Shown in pieces: positions 16,144 to 26,024 of a DNA stretch of 64,000 nt; positions within the stretch are counted from its first letter, which is position 1, and every line of letters begins with the position of its first letter. The position numbers were made by a program, and so were the translations under genes. A model generated the notes under the pieces. The model made no database searches. It was given only the letters and a program-made list of their open reading frames with translations, and was not told the origin of the DNA. This DNA comes from an uncultured Prevotellaceae bacterium (GTDB lineage: Bacteria > Bacteroidota > Bacteroidia > Bacteroidales > Bacteroidaceae), in the NCBI GenBank assembly GCA_947167515.1, contig CAMVIM010000005.1, positions 62,001-126,000 of the forward strand. The letters run 5' to 3'.

Positions 16144-17319
16144 CTAATAATTCTCGGCGTTGATTTCGAAATATGCCTGAGGATGGAAACAAACTGGACA
16201 AACATCGGGTGCAGAGGTGCCGACAACGATGTGACCGCAGTTGCGACATTCCCACACACTTACGCCACTCTTCTTGAACACTTCGGCAGCCTCAACATTG
16301 TGTAACAGGGCACGATAGCGTTCCTCGTGATGCTTCTCGATGGCTGCCACACCTCGGAACTGCTCTGCCAACTCATGGAAACCTTCTTCATCAGCTTCAC
16401 GGGCAAAGGTGTCGTACATGTCTGTCCATTCGTAGTTTTCGCCTTCTGCTGCATGGAGCAGATTCTCTGCAGTGGTGCCAACCCCACCCAGATGTTTGTA
16501 CCACAGTTTTGCATGTTCTTTCTCATTCTCAGCGGTCTTGAGGAAGAGGGCGGCTATCTGCTCATAGCCATTCTTCTTGGCAACAGAGGCGAAGTAGGTG
16601 TATTTGTTTCGTGCCATTGACTCGCCAGCAAAAGCCGCTTCCAGATTCTTCTCGGTCTTAGTGCCGGCAAATTTGTTGGAGGCAGGTGCTTCAACCTTCT
16701 CTTCGGCAACCTTCACAAAGTCGGAAGCGGGATGTTTGCAGATGGGGCAAATGAAGTCTTCTGGCAATTCTTCTCCCACATATTCGTAGCCACAGATGCT
16801 GCAACGCCAAATAGTCTTGCCATCTTCCGTCTTTCCTGCTGGTTGAGGCTTGGGTTTGATGTTGGCTTGGTAATAGTTGTAGGTGGCAGAAGGTGTATCG
16901 GAGAGCGTTTCCATCTCGGTGACAAGCCCGATGAACAGCATGTGTGTGCCGAGGTCAATGGCTTGTTCCACATCAGCAGAGATGAATGCGTTGGTGCCAC
17001 GTGTGATAGCGAAGGTGCCATTGCTGACACGGCGACAATCTGTAAAGTCGGCGAACTTGTTCACGGTGCGTCCACTTTGGAAACCAAAATGCTTGAAGAG
17101 TTCAAAGTCGGCAGCTTCGCTAAGGATGGAAGCCGTAAAGCGTCCCGACTTTTGGATAAGTTCTGTGGTGAAATTGCTCTTGTTGAGGGCGACAGAGATG
17201 CGGTTCGGCTGTGCCGTCACTTGTGCTACCGTGTTGCTGATGCAACCATTGTCACGGTCACCATCTTTGGTCGTGATGACAAACAATCCATATTGGATGT
17301 TGAAAAGTGGATTACTCAT
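16144..17319 (-). CDS. Flavin reductase-rubredoxin-rubrerythrin-rubredoxin fusion
   Basis: 391 residues. About 1-160 is a flavin reductase (Flr, FMN-binding split barrel: [20 protein letters not shown]), about 165-210 a rubredoxin (CSICGYEY and CPICKHPA), about 222-350 a rubrerythrin four-helix bundle with [12 protein letters not shown] and [10 protein letters not shown], and about 357-391 a second, rubredoxin-like knuckle (CRNCGH and CPVCFHP). This packs a whole peroxide-reducing electron path into one chain. I chose ATG at 17319; ATG at 17355 is the alternative, with the -7 box just ahead at 17369-17376. It is co-transcribed with sodB. Confidence 0.9.
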   Translation of the reverse strand: MSNPLFNIQYGLFVITTKDGDRDNGCISNTVAQVTAQPNRISVALNKSNFTTELIQKSGRFTASILSEAADFELFKHFGFQSGRTVNKFADFTDCRRVSNGTFAITRGTNAFISADVEQAIDLGTHMLFIGLVTEMETLSDTPSATYNYYQANIKPKPQPAGKTEDGKTIWRCSICGYEYVGEELPEDFICPICKHPASDFVKVAEEKVEAPASNKFAGTKTEKNLEAAFAGESMARNKYTYFASVAKKNGYEQIAALFLKTAENEKEHAKLWYKHLGGVGTTAENLLHAAEGENYEWTDMYDTFAREADEEGFHELAEQFRGVAAIEKHHEERYRALLHNVEAAEVFKKSGVSVWECRNCGHIVVGTSAPDVCPVCFHPQAYFEINAENY

Positions 17320-17368
17320 AGGCTGATTAGTTTTTAGGTTGATAATTGTTTTCATGCTAATCTCGCCA

Positions 17369-17376
17369 CAAAGATA
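17369..17376 (-). promoter_or_regulatory. -7 box for the rubrerythrin fusion-sodB operon
   Basis: TATCTTTG on the minus strand. With this box the transcript starts near 17362, which leaves about 40 bases of leader before ATG 17319 but almost none before ATG 17355, favouring the shorter start. Confidence 0.6.
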
Positions 17377-17444
17377 GTCATGATATTTCATATAAAAAAT
17401 AGGCGCAACCACTATTAAGATAGTTTAACGAAAAGTATAAACAA

Positions 17445-17476
17445 AAAGCGGCGCATCCAATTGGGTGCACCGCTTT
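17445..17476 (-). terminator. Terminator of mutA-mutB
   Basis: AAAGCGGTGCACCCAA pairs with TTGGATGCGCCGCTTT on the minus strand and is followed by TT-GTTT. Confidence 0.75.
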
Positions 17477-17494
17477 CTTGTCGTATATTTTAAT

Positions 17495-19657
17495 TTACTC
17501 TTCGTTCAAGATCTTCATAATCTCGCAACATGCCTTGGCAACAGAAGTGCCTGGGCCGAAGATGGCGGCCACGCCTGCCTTGTAGAGGAAGTCGTAGTCC
17601 TGGGCAGGGATGACACCACCGGCAATGACGAGGATGTCTTCACGACCGAGTTTCTTCAGCTCTTCGATGACCTGTGGCACGAGGGTCTTGTGACCTGCGG
17701 CGAGTGAGCTGACACCGAGTACATCGACGTCGTTTTCCACGGCCTGACGGGCTGACTCGGCTGGGGTCTGGAAGAGGGGACCCATATCCACGTCCATGCC
17801 GCAGTCGGCATAACCTGTTGCACACACCTTGGCACCACGATCGTGGCCGTCCTGACCCATCTTCGCAATCATGATGCGAGGACGGCGACCATTTGCCTGG
17901 GCAAACTTCTCTGTGGCGGCGCAAGCCTCTTCGAAGGCCTTGTCGCTCTTGGATTCTGAACTATACACGTTGCTGATGGTTCTGATGATTGCTTTATAAC
18001 GACCTACGACGGCTTCGCAAGCGTCGGAAATCTCGCCGAGCGTACAACGCAGACCTGCTGCCTTTACAGCGAGGTCGAGGAGGTTGTTCTCGCTCTTCTT
18101 GCCGTCCTTGAATTCCTGCACACACTTGGTGATTTCTGCAAGGGCTGCCTGACAAGCGGCTTCGTCGCGGTTGGCTTTGAGTTCCTTGAGGGCTGCTTCC
18201 TGTTGCAGACGGACGGCAGTGTTATCCACTTCGAGGATGTCGAGCGGATCTTCGTGGTCAAGACGGTACTTGTTGGTGCCGACGATGGTCTGAGTGCCAG
18301 AGTCGATACGAGCCTGAGTGCGGGCAGCAGCCTCCTCGATACGCATCTTTGGAAGACCTGTCTCGATAGCCTTTGCCATACCGCCCAGTTTCTCGATTTC
18401 CTGAATGTGTTCCCAAGCCTTGTGAACCAATTCGTTGGTCAGTGTCTCCACGTAGTAAGAACCAGCCCAAGGGTCAATCTGCTTGCACACCTTGGTCTCA
18501 TTCTGAATGTAAATCTGTGTGTTACGGGCGATACGGGCAGAGAAGTCGGTTGGCAGGGCGATAGCCTCGTCGAGGGCATTGGTGTGGAGTGACTGAGTGT
18601 GACCCAGAACGGCCGCCATTGCCTCGATACAGGTACGGCCCACATTGTTGAAGGGGTCTTGCTCGGTGAGTGACCAACCAGAGGTCTGAGAGTGAGTGCG
18701 GAGTGCGAGTGACTTCGGATTTTTGGCACCGAAACTCTTCACAATCTTTGCCCACAACAGACGGCCTGCGCGCATCTTGGCAATCTCCATGAAGTGGTTC
18801 ATGCCGATAGCCCAGAAGAAAGAGAGGCGAGGAGCGAAGGCATCCACGTCGATACCAGCGTTCACACCCGTGCGGAGGTAGTCCATACCGTCGGCAAGTG
18901 TGTAAGCCAATTCGATGTCGGCAGTGGCACCTGCTTCCTGCATGTGGTAACCAGAGATAGAGATGCTGTTGAACTTAGGCATCTTCTGCGAAGTGTATTC
19001 GAAGATGTCGGCAATAATCTTCATGGAGAATGCTGGTGGGTAAATATAAGTGTTACGCACCATGAACTCCTTCAAGATGTCGTTCTGGATGGTACCAGCC
19101 ATTTCTTCGAGTTTCGCACCCTGTTCCAGACCTGCGTTGATGTAGAAGGCGAGGATAGGGAGCACGGCACCGTTCATGGTCATGGAGACAGACATCTTGT
19201 TCAATGGGATGCCATCGAAGAGCACCTTCATGTTCTCCAGCGAGCAGATAGACACACCAGCCTTACCCACGTCGCCCACCACACGAGCGTTGTCGGGGTC
19301 GTAACCACGGTGAGTCGGGAGGTCGAATGCCACTGAAAGTCCCTTCTGGCCAGAAGCGAGGTTGCGGCGATAGAAGGCATTAGACTCTTCTGCCGTAGAG
19401 AAACCTGCATACTGACGGATGGTCCAAGGACGGAAGGGGTACATCATAGAGTAAGGACCACGGAGATAAGGAGGAATACCGGCAGTGAAGTCAAGGTGCT
19501 CCATGCCTTCAAGGTCTTCCTTTGTATAAACGGGCTGAATGTCAATCTGCTCAGGAGTTCTCCAACTTGCGCTGATGCCATTCTCTTTCTGCCACTGCTG
19601 ACCATTCTTCTCCTGAATGCCAGCATAAATGTCTATGTTGTTAAAATTTTTTCTCAT
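17495..19657 (-). CDS. mutB: Methylmalonyl-CoA mutase large subunit
   Basis: 720 residues. The N-terminal TIM barrel binds the CoA ester ([22 protein letters not shown]), and the C-terminal Rossmann domain binds adenosylcobalamin through DGHDRGAKV (the DxHxxG motif, with His as lower cobalt ligand). It interconverts succinyl-CoA and methylmalonyl-CoA in the succinate-propionate pathway. It follows mutA with about 100 bases between, a gap filled by facing 7-bp arrays. The terminator at 17445 ends the pair. Confidence 0.96.
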   Translation of the reverse strand: MRKNFNNIDIYAGIQEKNGQQWQKENGISASWRTPEQIDIQPVYTKEDLEGMEHLDFTAGIPPYLRGPYSMMYPFRPWTIRQYAGFSTAEESNAFYRRNLASGQKGLSVAFDLPTHRGYDPDNARVVGDVGKAGVSICSLENMKVLFDGIPLNKMSVSMTMNGAVLPILAFYINAGLEQGAKLEEMAGTIQNDILKEFMVRNTYIYPPAFSMKIIADIFEYTSQKMPKFNSISISGYHMQEAGATADIELAYTLADGMDYLRTGVNAGIDVDAFAPRLSFFWAIGMNHFMEIAKMRAGRLLWAKIVKSFGAKNPKSLALRTHSQTSGWSLTEQDPFNNVGRTCIEAMAAVLGHTQSLHTNALDEAIALPTDFSARIARNTQIYIQNETKVCKQIDPWAGSYYVETLTNELVHKAWEHIQEIEKLGGMAKAIETGLPKMRIEEAAARTQARIDSGTQTIVGTNKYRLDHEDPLDILEVDNTAVRLQQEAALKELKANRDEAACQAALAEITKCVQEFKDGKKSENNLLDLAVKAAGLRCTLGEISDACEAVVGRYKAIIRTISNVYSSESKSDKAFEEACAATEKFAQANGRRPRIMIAKMGQDGHDRGAKVCATGYADCGMDVDMGPLFQTPAESARQAVENDVDVLGVSSLAAGHKTLVPQVIEELKKLGREDILVIAGGVIPAQDYDFLYKAGVAAIFGPGTSVAKACCEIMKILNEE

Positions 19658-19671
19658 GACAAAAATTTTTA

Positions 19672-19706
19672 AGTGAATAGTGAAAAGTGAATAATGAAAA
19701 ATCTAA
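19672..19706. repeat. Heptanucleotide array upstream of mutB
   Basis: AGTGAAT, AGTGAAA, AGTGAAT, AATGAAA and AATCTAA run in 7-bp register. Most of it is the inverted copy of the array at 19753-19794 (TTAGATT, TTTCACT, ...), so the mutA-mutB spacer could fold into one long stem. Confidence 0.75.
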
Positions 19707-19752
19707 GTATCTTAAACAAACTGGACGCTAACATCCCGAATTGATGGGTAAT

Positions 19753-19794
19753 TTAGATTTTTCACTTTTCACTATTCACTTTTAACTTTTCATT
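19753..19794. repeat. Heptanucleotide array spanning the end of mutA
   Basis: TTAGATT, TTTCACT, TTTCACT, ATTCACT, TTTAACT and TTTCATT in exact register. The mutA stop codon (19762-19764) and its last residues LKVNSEK are encoded by this repeat. Confidence 0.8.
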
Positions 19795-21621
19795 GTACTC
19801 CTTGAGCGTTTCGAGTTGATTCACACGTACATGGATGAAGTTCTCAATGCCAGCAGCCTTGAGGTCTTCTGAACATGCAGGAGCACCGGCAACGACGTAC
19901 ATGGCACGTCCGTTGAGGTACTTGAATGCAGGGATAGCGTATTCTGCATATTCATCGTCAGAAGAACAGATGACCACGATGTCGGCATTTGCCTTGAGGG
20001 CGGCATCCACACCTTCCTCCACGGTCTTGAAGCCGAGGTTGTCAATCACCTTGTAGCCAGCAGCAGCGAGGAAGTTGCAAGAGAACTGTGCACGGGCCTG
20101 ACGCATGGCGAGGTTACCGATGGTGAGCATGAAAGCAATAGGCTGCTTCTTTGCCTTTTCGGTAGCGAGACGAAGGGCCTCGAACTCAGAAGCCAAGCGG
20201 TTCTTGTTGAGGGCAGGCAGTTCACCAGTCTCATGGCATCCACAGCAAGGAGCGAGTGGAGCCTTGCCTTCACTTGTCTCGGTGAAGTTCGGGAACTGGT
20301 TGGTTCCGAGGATGAACTCCTTACGCTTGGCAGCATCAGCATGACGCTTGTCGTTCGATGCGTTCACGGCATTCACGATGTTGCCCTTCAATGCCTCTGC
20401 CAAGAAACCACCTGCGTTCTCCACTTCGAGGAAGAGTTTCCAGCCTTCCTTCGCAATGGCATCGGTCAGATGCTCGATGGTGTAAGAACCGCCAGCCACA
20501 TCGACGAGTTTGTCGAAGTGAGCCTCTTCCTTCAGCAGCAACTGCTGGTTGCGGGCAATGCGCTCGGCAAAGTCTGTTGGAGTCTCATAGGGCTTGTCGA
20601 ATGGAGTCACCACGATGGAATCCACGTTGGCAATGGCAGCCGACATAGTTTCCGTCTGAGAACGGAGCAGATTCACATAAGAGTCGAACAACGTCTGGTT
20701 GTACTCCGAAGTGAAGGCGCACACGTGCATCTGGCAAGCGCAGTCGCACTTAGGCTCATACTGCTTCACAATCTGTGCCCACAACATACGGGCAGCACGG
20801 AACTTGGCAATCTCCATGAAGTAGTTCTCGCTCACACCCATGTTGAACTTGATACGCTTGGCAGCCTCTGTAGCCTCCACACCAGCCTCGGTAAGGATGT
20901 TCATGTATTCAGCACCCCAAGCCAAAGCGTAACCCAGTTCCTGATAGATGTAAGCACCTGCATTGTTCAGTGCTACCGAGTTGACGTTGATGCACTTGTA
21001 GCCTGGCAGTTCAGCCAATGCTTCAATAAGAGGCTTGGCACTCTCAAGCACAGCAGACACATCCTTGCCCTTGCAAAGAATCTTTGAGATAGGGTCAAAA
21101 TTGATGGAACCCTTCAGGTCTGCCAGTGGGTAATTCTTCTCCTTGAAGTACTCCACGAGAATCTGAGCGAGTTCCACACAGTGACGCTGACAAGTCTTGA
21201 AGTTCAGCTCCACATACTGAGGCAGGATGCCGTCGAGCAGGGTAGCGATGAACTCCTTGCTGAGGTCTTTGCCTGAAATCTTGAAACCAAGAGAATCCAC
21301 ACCCTTGTTGAGGATGTCGAGAGCCTTCTCGTTGGCAGCCTTCGGGCACTCCACGTCAATCTCCTGACGCACGAACCAGAGGTTGTTGTCCTTCTTGTTA
21401 CCACGGATGAATGGGAATTCACCTGGCAGGGAATCGACAGCCTTGAGATCCTTCAAGTCCTCGCGGCGATAGAAAGGCTGCACGTTGAAGCCTTCGTTGG
21501 TTCTCCAAACCAATTTCTTCTGGAAGTCAGCACCCTTGAGGTCCACCTCAATCTTGTCCAGCCACTCCTGTGTGGTGGGCGCCTGAAACTCCGAGAAGAG
21601 TTTTTCTTTGTTGTTAGCCAT
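19762..21621 (-). CDS. mutA: Methylmalonyl-CoA mutase small subunit
   Basis: 619 residues, similar to MutB in fold (LVWRTNEGFNVQPFYRRED near the start) but without the DxHxxG cobalamin motif, as usual for the non-catalytic small subunit of the heterodimer. It is first in the mutA-mutB operon with promoter 21706-21739. The C-terminal residues come from a 7-bp repeat array, so the true ancestral end may have been slightly different. The 85-base leader includes a TTCAC/GTGAA inverted pair of unknown meaning. Confidence 0.95.
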   Translation of the reverse strand: MANNKEKLFSEFQAPTTQEWLDKIEVDLKGADFQKKLVWRTNEGFNVQPFYRREDLKDLKAVDSLPGEFPFIRGNKKDNNLWFVRQEIDVECPKAANEKALDILNKGVDSLGFKISGKDLSKEFIATLLDGILPQYVELNFKTCQRHCVELAQILVEYFKEKNYPLADLKGSINFDPISKILCKGKDVSAVLESAKPLIEALAELPGYKCINVNSVALNNAGAYIYQELGYALAWGAEYMNILTEAGVEATEAAKRIKFNMGVSENYFMEIAKFRAARMLWAQIVKQYEPKCDCACQMHVCAFTSEYNQTLFDSYVNLLRSQTETMSAAIANVDSIVVTPFDKPYETPTDFAERIARNQQLLLKEEAHFDKLVDVAGGSYTIEHLTDAIAKEGWKLFLEVENAGGFLAEALKGNIVNAVNASNDKRHADAAKRKEFILGTNQFPNFTETSEGKAPLAPCCGCHETGELPALNKNRLASEFEALRLATEKAKKQPIAFMLTIGNLAMRQARAQFSCNFLAAAGYKVIDNLGFKTVEEGVDAALKANADIVVICSSDDEYAEYAIPAFKYLNGRAMYVVAGAPACSEDLKAAGIENFIHVRVNQLETLKEYNEKLKVNSEK

Positions 21622-21705
21622 AAAATATCAATTATAAAAAGTGTTGTTGGTGTTTTCACATGTATATAAATCCCGTGTACAGGCATGCACACGTGAAAGA
21701 ACTTA

Positions 21706-21739
21706 CAAAGGTACACATTTTTTCGTTTACAAAACAAAA
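21706..21739 (-). promoter_or_regulatory. Promoter of mutA-mutB
   Basis: On the minus strand TTTTG (21735-21739) lies 21 bp before TACCTTTG (21706-21713). Confidence 0.7.
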
Positions 21740-21756
21740 GAATGTGGAAAATTTTG

Positions 21757-21764
21757 TAATTTTG
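21757..21764 (+). promoter_or_regulatory. -7 box for the MORN-GH25 gene
   Basis: TAATTTTG matches TAnnTTTG and lies 34 bases before the ATG at 21799, back to back with the mutA promoter. No clear -33 element. Confidence 0.5.
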
Positions 21765-21798
21765 TGGTCAGAAACCATCAAACACGTTCGTGACGAAG

Positions 21799-23631
21799 AT
21801 GAAAAAGACATATCGGATTGCTATCATGCTGGTTGCTGCGGCTCTTCTCGTGACATGGGCTTGCTACCTCAACCGCCCTTGGAGCGAAGAGGATGTGGAG
21901 CGTGCCAAAGTGGATGTGCAGCAGCAGGTGTGCTTCACGCTTGTGGCTGATGACCAGGAAGTGGCTTACTTTTCCAGTTTCTCTCCACAGGATTCCGCCT
22001 TCGTGGGGTTGACCTTGCAGCGTGATTCCGCCTTGCTCAGCAGCGAGGGCTCCGCCGTGTGGGTGAACAGTACCGCTCTGTTTCCGTCGGCTTTCGGGCT
22101 TCTGTTGGCTGTCGATGAGTGTGCCAATATGGAAACCGAACTTCCTTTCATCAACAGCCAATTGCGCCCTCTGCTGATTCGGAACCGACAGCGTCTTTTG
22201 TGCGAACGGCAGCGGACGGCAGGCATCGCCGATGAGGTGGATTACTATCTGCATCGCCATAGCATCGCTGACAACGAATACATCGGAGTGGCCAACTTCT
22301 CCTACATGCTTGCCTCGCAGCAGCGGTATCTTGACAGGATGACTGCCTTGCTCGATTCGCTTCTGGCTCACTCACAGCATCTCGAAGTGAAAGTGGAACG
22401 ACACTATCGCAAGGATTCTCTCACTCTCCAGCCTGTTACGAACATTCTGAAAAAGCCTTCGTTGCTGCGGATGCATTCCGACTATCCCAACGTGCGCTTT
22501 GTCGTCTTAGGCAGCGACTCCCTCACCTCAATGCCAGACAGTTGCAAGGCCTTCAGTACCCCGCTGTTTCTGGCAACGGACTTCTCTGACCGCATCGATG
22601 AATGGCACAAGAAGTTCCGTGGTATCACCTACACATCCCTCCTTACCGATGATGGTCTTCTGCGCTCGTTGGAACTCTATCGCTATATCGTGCGCGACAC
22701 CCTCTATGTGGGCGAAGCCATCGACACGCTTTCCAACACCTATCGCGGTCAGATGACAGAAGATGGTCTGCCGAAGGGGTACGGCATCATGTGGTATGCC
22801 GATGGGCATTACTATGAAGGTGAATGGCAGGACGGAAAGCGGCACGGACATGGCTTTGAAGTGGCGAACGGACAGCTGATCAGGGCAGGAGAGTGGGGCG
22901 ATGACAAGTATTTGGGAGAGAAGATGACCTATACCGACAACCGCGTCTATGGCATCGACATCAGCCGCTATCAGCATGAGACCGGCCATCAGGTTTATCC
23001 CATCAACTGGAATGCGATGCGCATCACCTCGCTTGGTTCGCGCAACAGCCGCCAGGTGGAGGGCGATATCGACTTCCCTGTCAGTTTCGTTTATATCAAA
23101 TCTACGCAAGGGGTCACCATCCGCTCTGCCTACTACCAGCAGGATTCCCGCGATGCCCGTTCGCACGGCATCCTCTGTGGCGCCTACCATTTTTTCTCTT
23201 TCAAGTCTACTGGAAAGGAACAGGCCCGTTACTTCCTCGAAAACACCGAAATACTTGCTGGCGACATGCCTCCTGTACTCGATGTGGAGCCAACGGATGA
23301 GCAGATAGAAGAGGTGGGTGGGGAAGCGCATCTGTTCGACGATATGCGAGCGTGGTTGACCACCGTGGAACGTGCCGTCGGCAAACGCCCCATCATCTAT
23401 GTCAGCCAGAACTTCATCAAGTACCACCTTGTCCATGCGCCTGACCTCTGTCAGAACTACCAAGTATGGATTGCCCGCTATAATGTCTATCGTCCAGATG
23501 TCCGCCTTCTCTTCTGGCAACTCTGCTACGATGGTCGTGTGGCTGGCATTCATGGGGGAGTCGATGTCAACATCTTCAACGGCTACAGGGAACAGTATGA
23601 CGAGTTTCTGGAATCTTTACAGAGCAGATGA
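21799..23631 (+). CDS. MORN-repeat protein with GH25 lysozyme domain
   Basis: 610 residues from ATG 21799 (GTG at 21790 would add three). A single N-terminal membrane anchor (about 5-24) is followed by a long unrecognised region (about 30-305), two to three MORN repeats (YRGQMTEDGLPKGYG, YEGEWQDGKRHGHG), and a C-terminal GH25 muramidase with YGIDISRYQ, PVLDVEPTDE and QVWIARYN. The two acidic residues of GH25 are present, so it should cut peptidoglycan glycan strands from the periplasmic face. The next gene follows after 41 bases on the same strand. Confidence 0.85.
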   Translation: MKKTYRIAIMLVAAALLVTWACYLNRPWSEEDVERAKVDVQQQVCFTLVADDQEVAYFSSFSPQDSAFVGLTLQRDSALLSSEGSAVWVNSTALFPSAFGLLLAVDECANMETELPFINSQLRPLLIRNRQRLLCERQRTAGIADEVDYYLHRHSIADNEYIGVANFSYMLASQQRYLDRMTALLDSLLAHSQHLEVKVERHYRKDSLTLQPVTNILKKPSLLRMHSDYPNVRFVVLGSDSLTSMPDSCKAFSTPLFLATDFSDRIDEWHKKFRGITYTSLLTDDGLLRSLELYRYIVRDTLYVGEAIDTLSNTYRGQMTEDGLPKGYGIMWYADGHYYEGEWQDGKRHGHGFEVANGQLIRAGEWGDDKYLGEKMTYTDNRVYGIDISRYQHETGHQVYPINWNAMRITSLGSRNSRQVEGDIDFPVSFVYIKSTQGVTIRSAYYQQDSRDARSHGILCGAYHFFSFKSTGKEQARYFLENTEILAGDMPPVLDVEPTDEQIEEVGGEAHLFDDMRAWLTTVERAVGKRPIIYVSQNFIKYHLVHAPDLCQNYQVWIARYNVYRPDVRLLFWQLCYDGRVAGIHGGVDVNIFNGYREQYDEFLESLQSR

Positions 23632-23672
23632 GAGAGAAAAAGAAAGAGTAAACCAATAAAAAAGCGAGAAGT

Positions 23673-24914
23673 ATGATTGAAGTTAGTCAATTTGATTTGG
23701 ATCGTTTTGTCCGTGCTCAGGGCTATCAGCATGTGGGTTATGCGGATGCGCTGAAGGAGGTGAAGGAGGGATGTAAGCGAGGACACTGGATATGGTATGT
23801 GTTTCCGCAGATGAGGGGATTAGGCCTCAGCGATTACAGTGAGTTCTACGGCATCGGCAGCGTGGATGAGGCTCGTGCCTACATGAGGCATCCTGTGCTT
23901 GGTATGCGGCTGAGGGAGATTTCGGAAGCGTTGCTGGAGGTGAGGGACAGGTCGATGAACGACATCTTTGGAGGCATCGATGCGATGAAGGTGAAATCGT
24001 GCATGACGCTGTTTGACTTGGTGGCACCGCACGATGTGTTTGAGCGTGTGCTGGAGGAGTTTTATCGTGGGGAAAGATGCCAGTTGACCTTGAAGCGTTT
24101 TGGCACGACGGATTGCTCGAATGTGAGAATGTTGGGCGCTCTGGTGGGCGACATCGTTGGATCGGTGTATGAGTTCCATAATACGAAGAGCGTGGATTTT
24201 GAGTTGTTCACTCCTGAATCGACATTTACGGATGACTCGGTGATGACTTTGGCGGTGGCGAAGTGGCTGATGGAGGATGAGTGCCATTCGATGCAGGGGT
24301 TGGTGGAATGTATGCAGGAGTTGGGACGTCGTTATCCGAACGCAGGATATGGGGGACGCTTCAGAAGCTGGCTTGCTGCGTATGAGCCTTTGCCTTACAA
24401 CAGTTGGGGAAATGGCTCTGGTATGCGGGTGAGTCCTGTAGGGTTGTATGCAAAGACGATGGACGAGGTGTTGGCTCTGGCAGCTGTTACGGCTGCTGTC
24501 ACCCACAATCATCCAGAGGGCGTGAAGGGGGCGCAGGCGATTGCAGCGAGTGTATTTCTGTGCAAGGAAGGCCTCTCGAAGGAACAAATCCAGTACTATG
24601 TGGAAAGGATGTTTGGCTACCGCTTGCGTCGGAAGATAGAGGACATCCGACCGTCTTATTCGTTCGATGTGTCGTGTCAGGGTAGTGTGCCTGAAGCCAT
24701 CATCGCCTTCATGGAGGGGAATGACTTCGAGGAGGTGATTCGTTTGGCCATCTCTTTAGGAGGCGATTCCGACACTATTGGATGTATGGCTGGAGCGATG
24801 GCTGCCTGCAAGTATCCGATTCCTGACTGGATGGCCGAACGATGTGACGAGATTCTGACGAATGACCTGCGGAAGATTAAGGATGATTTCATGAAGTTTT
24901 TAGATGAGAGATAG
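23673..24914 (+). CDS. DUF1810-ADP-ribosylglycohydrolase fusion
   Basis: 413 residues. About 1-140 is a DUF1810 domain (FDLDRFVRAQ, GHWIWYVFPQMRGLG, FGGIDAMKVKSCMTLF). About 150-413 is an ADP-ribosylglycohydrolase of the DraG type: GALVGDIVGSVYEF, TFTDDSVMTLAVA with the two metal Asp, and LGGDSDTIGCMAGAMA with the last metal Asp. It should remove ADP-ribose from proteins, DNA or small molecules; the DUF1810 half has no role known to me. It is probably co-transcribed with the lysozyme gene, though no functional link is evident. Confidence 0.88.
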   Translation: MIEVSQFDLDRFVRAQGYQHVGYADALKEVKEGCKRGHWIWYVFPQMRGLGLSDYSEFYGIGSVDEARAYMRHPVLGMRLREISEALLEVRDRSMNDIFGGIDAMKVKSCMTLFDLVAPHDVFERVLEEFYRGERCQLTLKRFGTTDCSNVRMLGALVGDIVGSVYEFHNTKSVDFELFTPESTFTDDSVMTLAVAKWLMEDECHSMQGLVECMQELGRRYPNAGYGGRFRSWLAAYEPLPYNSWGNGSGMRVSPVGLYAKTMDEVLALAAVTAAVTHNHPEGVKGAQAIAASVFLCKEGLSKEQIQYYVERMFGYRLRRKIEDIRPSYSFDVSCQGSVPEAIIAFMEGNDFEEVIRLAISLGGDSDTIGCMAGAMAACKYPIPDWMAERCDEILTNDLRKIKDDFMKFLDER

Positions 24915-25009
24915 GAAACGATTCTGAAAAATGAGGCACAATCGGCGGCTTCTGAGAGAAAATTTGAAAGTTTTTGTGGGAGAAATGTGCTGGTAAAGAA
25001 AAAAATATC

Positions 25010-25017
25010 TATCTTTG
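25010..25017 (+). promoter_or_regulatory. -7 box for ispE
   Basis: TATCTTTG, 69 bases before the ispE ATG. No clear -33 element. It is followed at once by the direct repeat at 25018-25049. Confidence 0.55.
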
Positions 25018-25049
25018 CCCTGTTAACTTAAAGAATACCCTGTTAACTT
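25018..25049. promoter_or_regulatory. 20-bp-spaced direct repeat at the ispE transcription start
   Basis: CCCTGTTAACTT occurs at 25018-25029 and 25038-25049, exactly 20 bp (two helical turns) apart, each with the palindrome GTTAAC. It covers the expected start of transcription, so it may be an operator. No candidate regulator is adjacent. Confidence 0.5.
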
Positions 25050-25085
25050 CAATTCATGTTCCACTAACCTAAAAAAGAAGAAAAT

Positions 25086-25913
25086 ATGATTGTATATCCT
25101 AATGCGAAGATAAACATCGGTTTGAACGTGGTGGAAAAGCGTCCAGACGGCTACCATAATTTGGAAACAGTTTTTTATCCAATCAACCTGCAAGACATTC
25201 TGGAGATTCAGGAGATTGAGGCGAACGCACCAGAGTGCGGCTATCGGCTGAAGGTGACAGGAACGGTGCTGGATGGCTCGCCAGAGGATAACCTCGTGGT
25301 GCGAGCGTTTAAGTTGCTGAAGAAGGATTTCGACCTGCCTCCCGTGAGCATCGGCCTGTATAAGCACATCCCCACAGGTGCAGGTTTGGGTGGTGGATCG
25401 GCTGACGCGGCTTTCACCATCAAGACAATGAATGATCGTTTCAAGTTGGGCTTGACGATTGAGCAGATGGAAGCCTACTGCTCGCAGTTGGGTGCTGATT
25501 GTTCATTCTTCATTCAGAACAAGCCGGTGTTTGCTACGGGCATTGGCAATGTGTTCCATCCGCTTCAGCTGGATTTGAAGTATAAGCAGCTGGTGCTGGT
25601 CAAACCCGACATCTTTGTTTCGACGAAAGATGCTTATGCCAAAGTGAAGGTGGGGCATCCTGCCAAGCAGTTACCGGAGTTGCTCGCTCAGCCAATTGAA
25701 ACGTGGAAGGACACGGTGGTGAACGATTTTGAAGCGAGTGTGTTCTCCAAATACCCAGAGATTGCAGCCATCAAGGATAAGATGTACGACTTGGGTGCTC
25801 TCTATGCCAGCATGTCGGGCAGCGGTTCGAGCGTGTTCGGCATCTTCGACGACCCTGTGGAGAATGTGGATGAGGAGTTCAGCGGCATGTTCTGCCGACA
25901 GAGAGAACTATGA
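25086..25913 (+). CDS. ispE: 4-diphosphocytidyl-2-C-methyl-D-erythritol kinase
   Basis: 275 residues. A GHMP kinase of the non-mevalonate isoprenoid pathway: [19 protein letters not shown] at the start, the ATP loop [14 protein letters not shown], and the C-terminal [11 protein letters not shown]. It phosphorylates CDP-methylerythritol. Monocistronic by context: a strong bidirectional terminator follows. Confidence 0.95.
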   Translation: MIVYPNAKINIGLNVVEKRPDGYHNLETVFYPINLQDILEIQEIEANAPECGYRLKVTGTVLDGSPEDNLVVRAFKLLKKDFDLPPVSIGLYKHIPTGAGLGGGSADAAFTIKTMNDRFKLGLTIEQMEAYCSQLGADCSFFIQNKPVFATGIGNVFHPLQLDLKYKQLVLVKPDIFVSTKDAYAKVKVGHPAKQLPELLAQPIETWKDTVVNDFEASVFSKYPEIAAIKDKMYDLGALYASMSGSGSSVFGIFDDPVENVDEEFSGMFCRQREL

Positions 25914-25963
25914 GCGTTTGGAGTTGAGTACTGAGGGGTGAAATAGTAGGAACGAGAAACGAT

Positions 25964-26019
25964 AAAAAGCTGCCGCATTTGTGCGTCGATAGGAGGCGAA
26001 CAAATGCGGCAGCTTTTTT
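25964..26019. terminator. Strong bidirectional terminator
   Basis: An 18-bp perfect stem (arms beginning AAAAAGCTGCCGC and ending GCGGCAGCTTTTT) lies between the convergent ispE and porin genes, with A- and T-runs at the two ends. Confidence 0.9.
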
Positions 26020-26024
26020 GTATG

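Noticed and set aside
21622..21705. Cobalamin riboswitch before mutA
   Set aside because: The leader is only about 85 bases and lacks the B12-box; only a minor inverted repeat is present.
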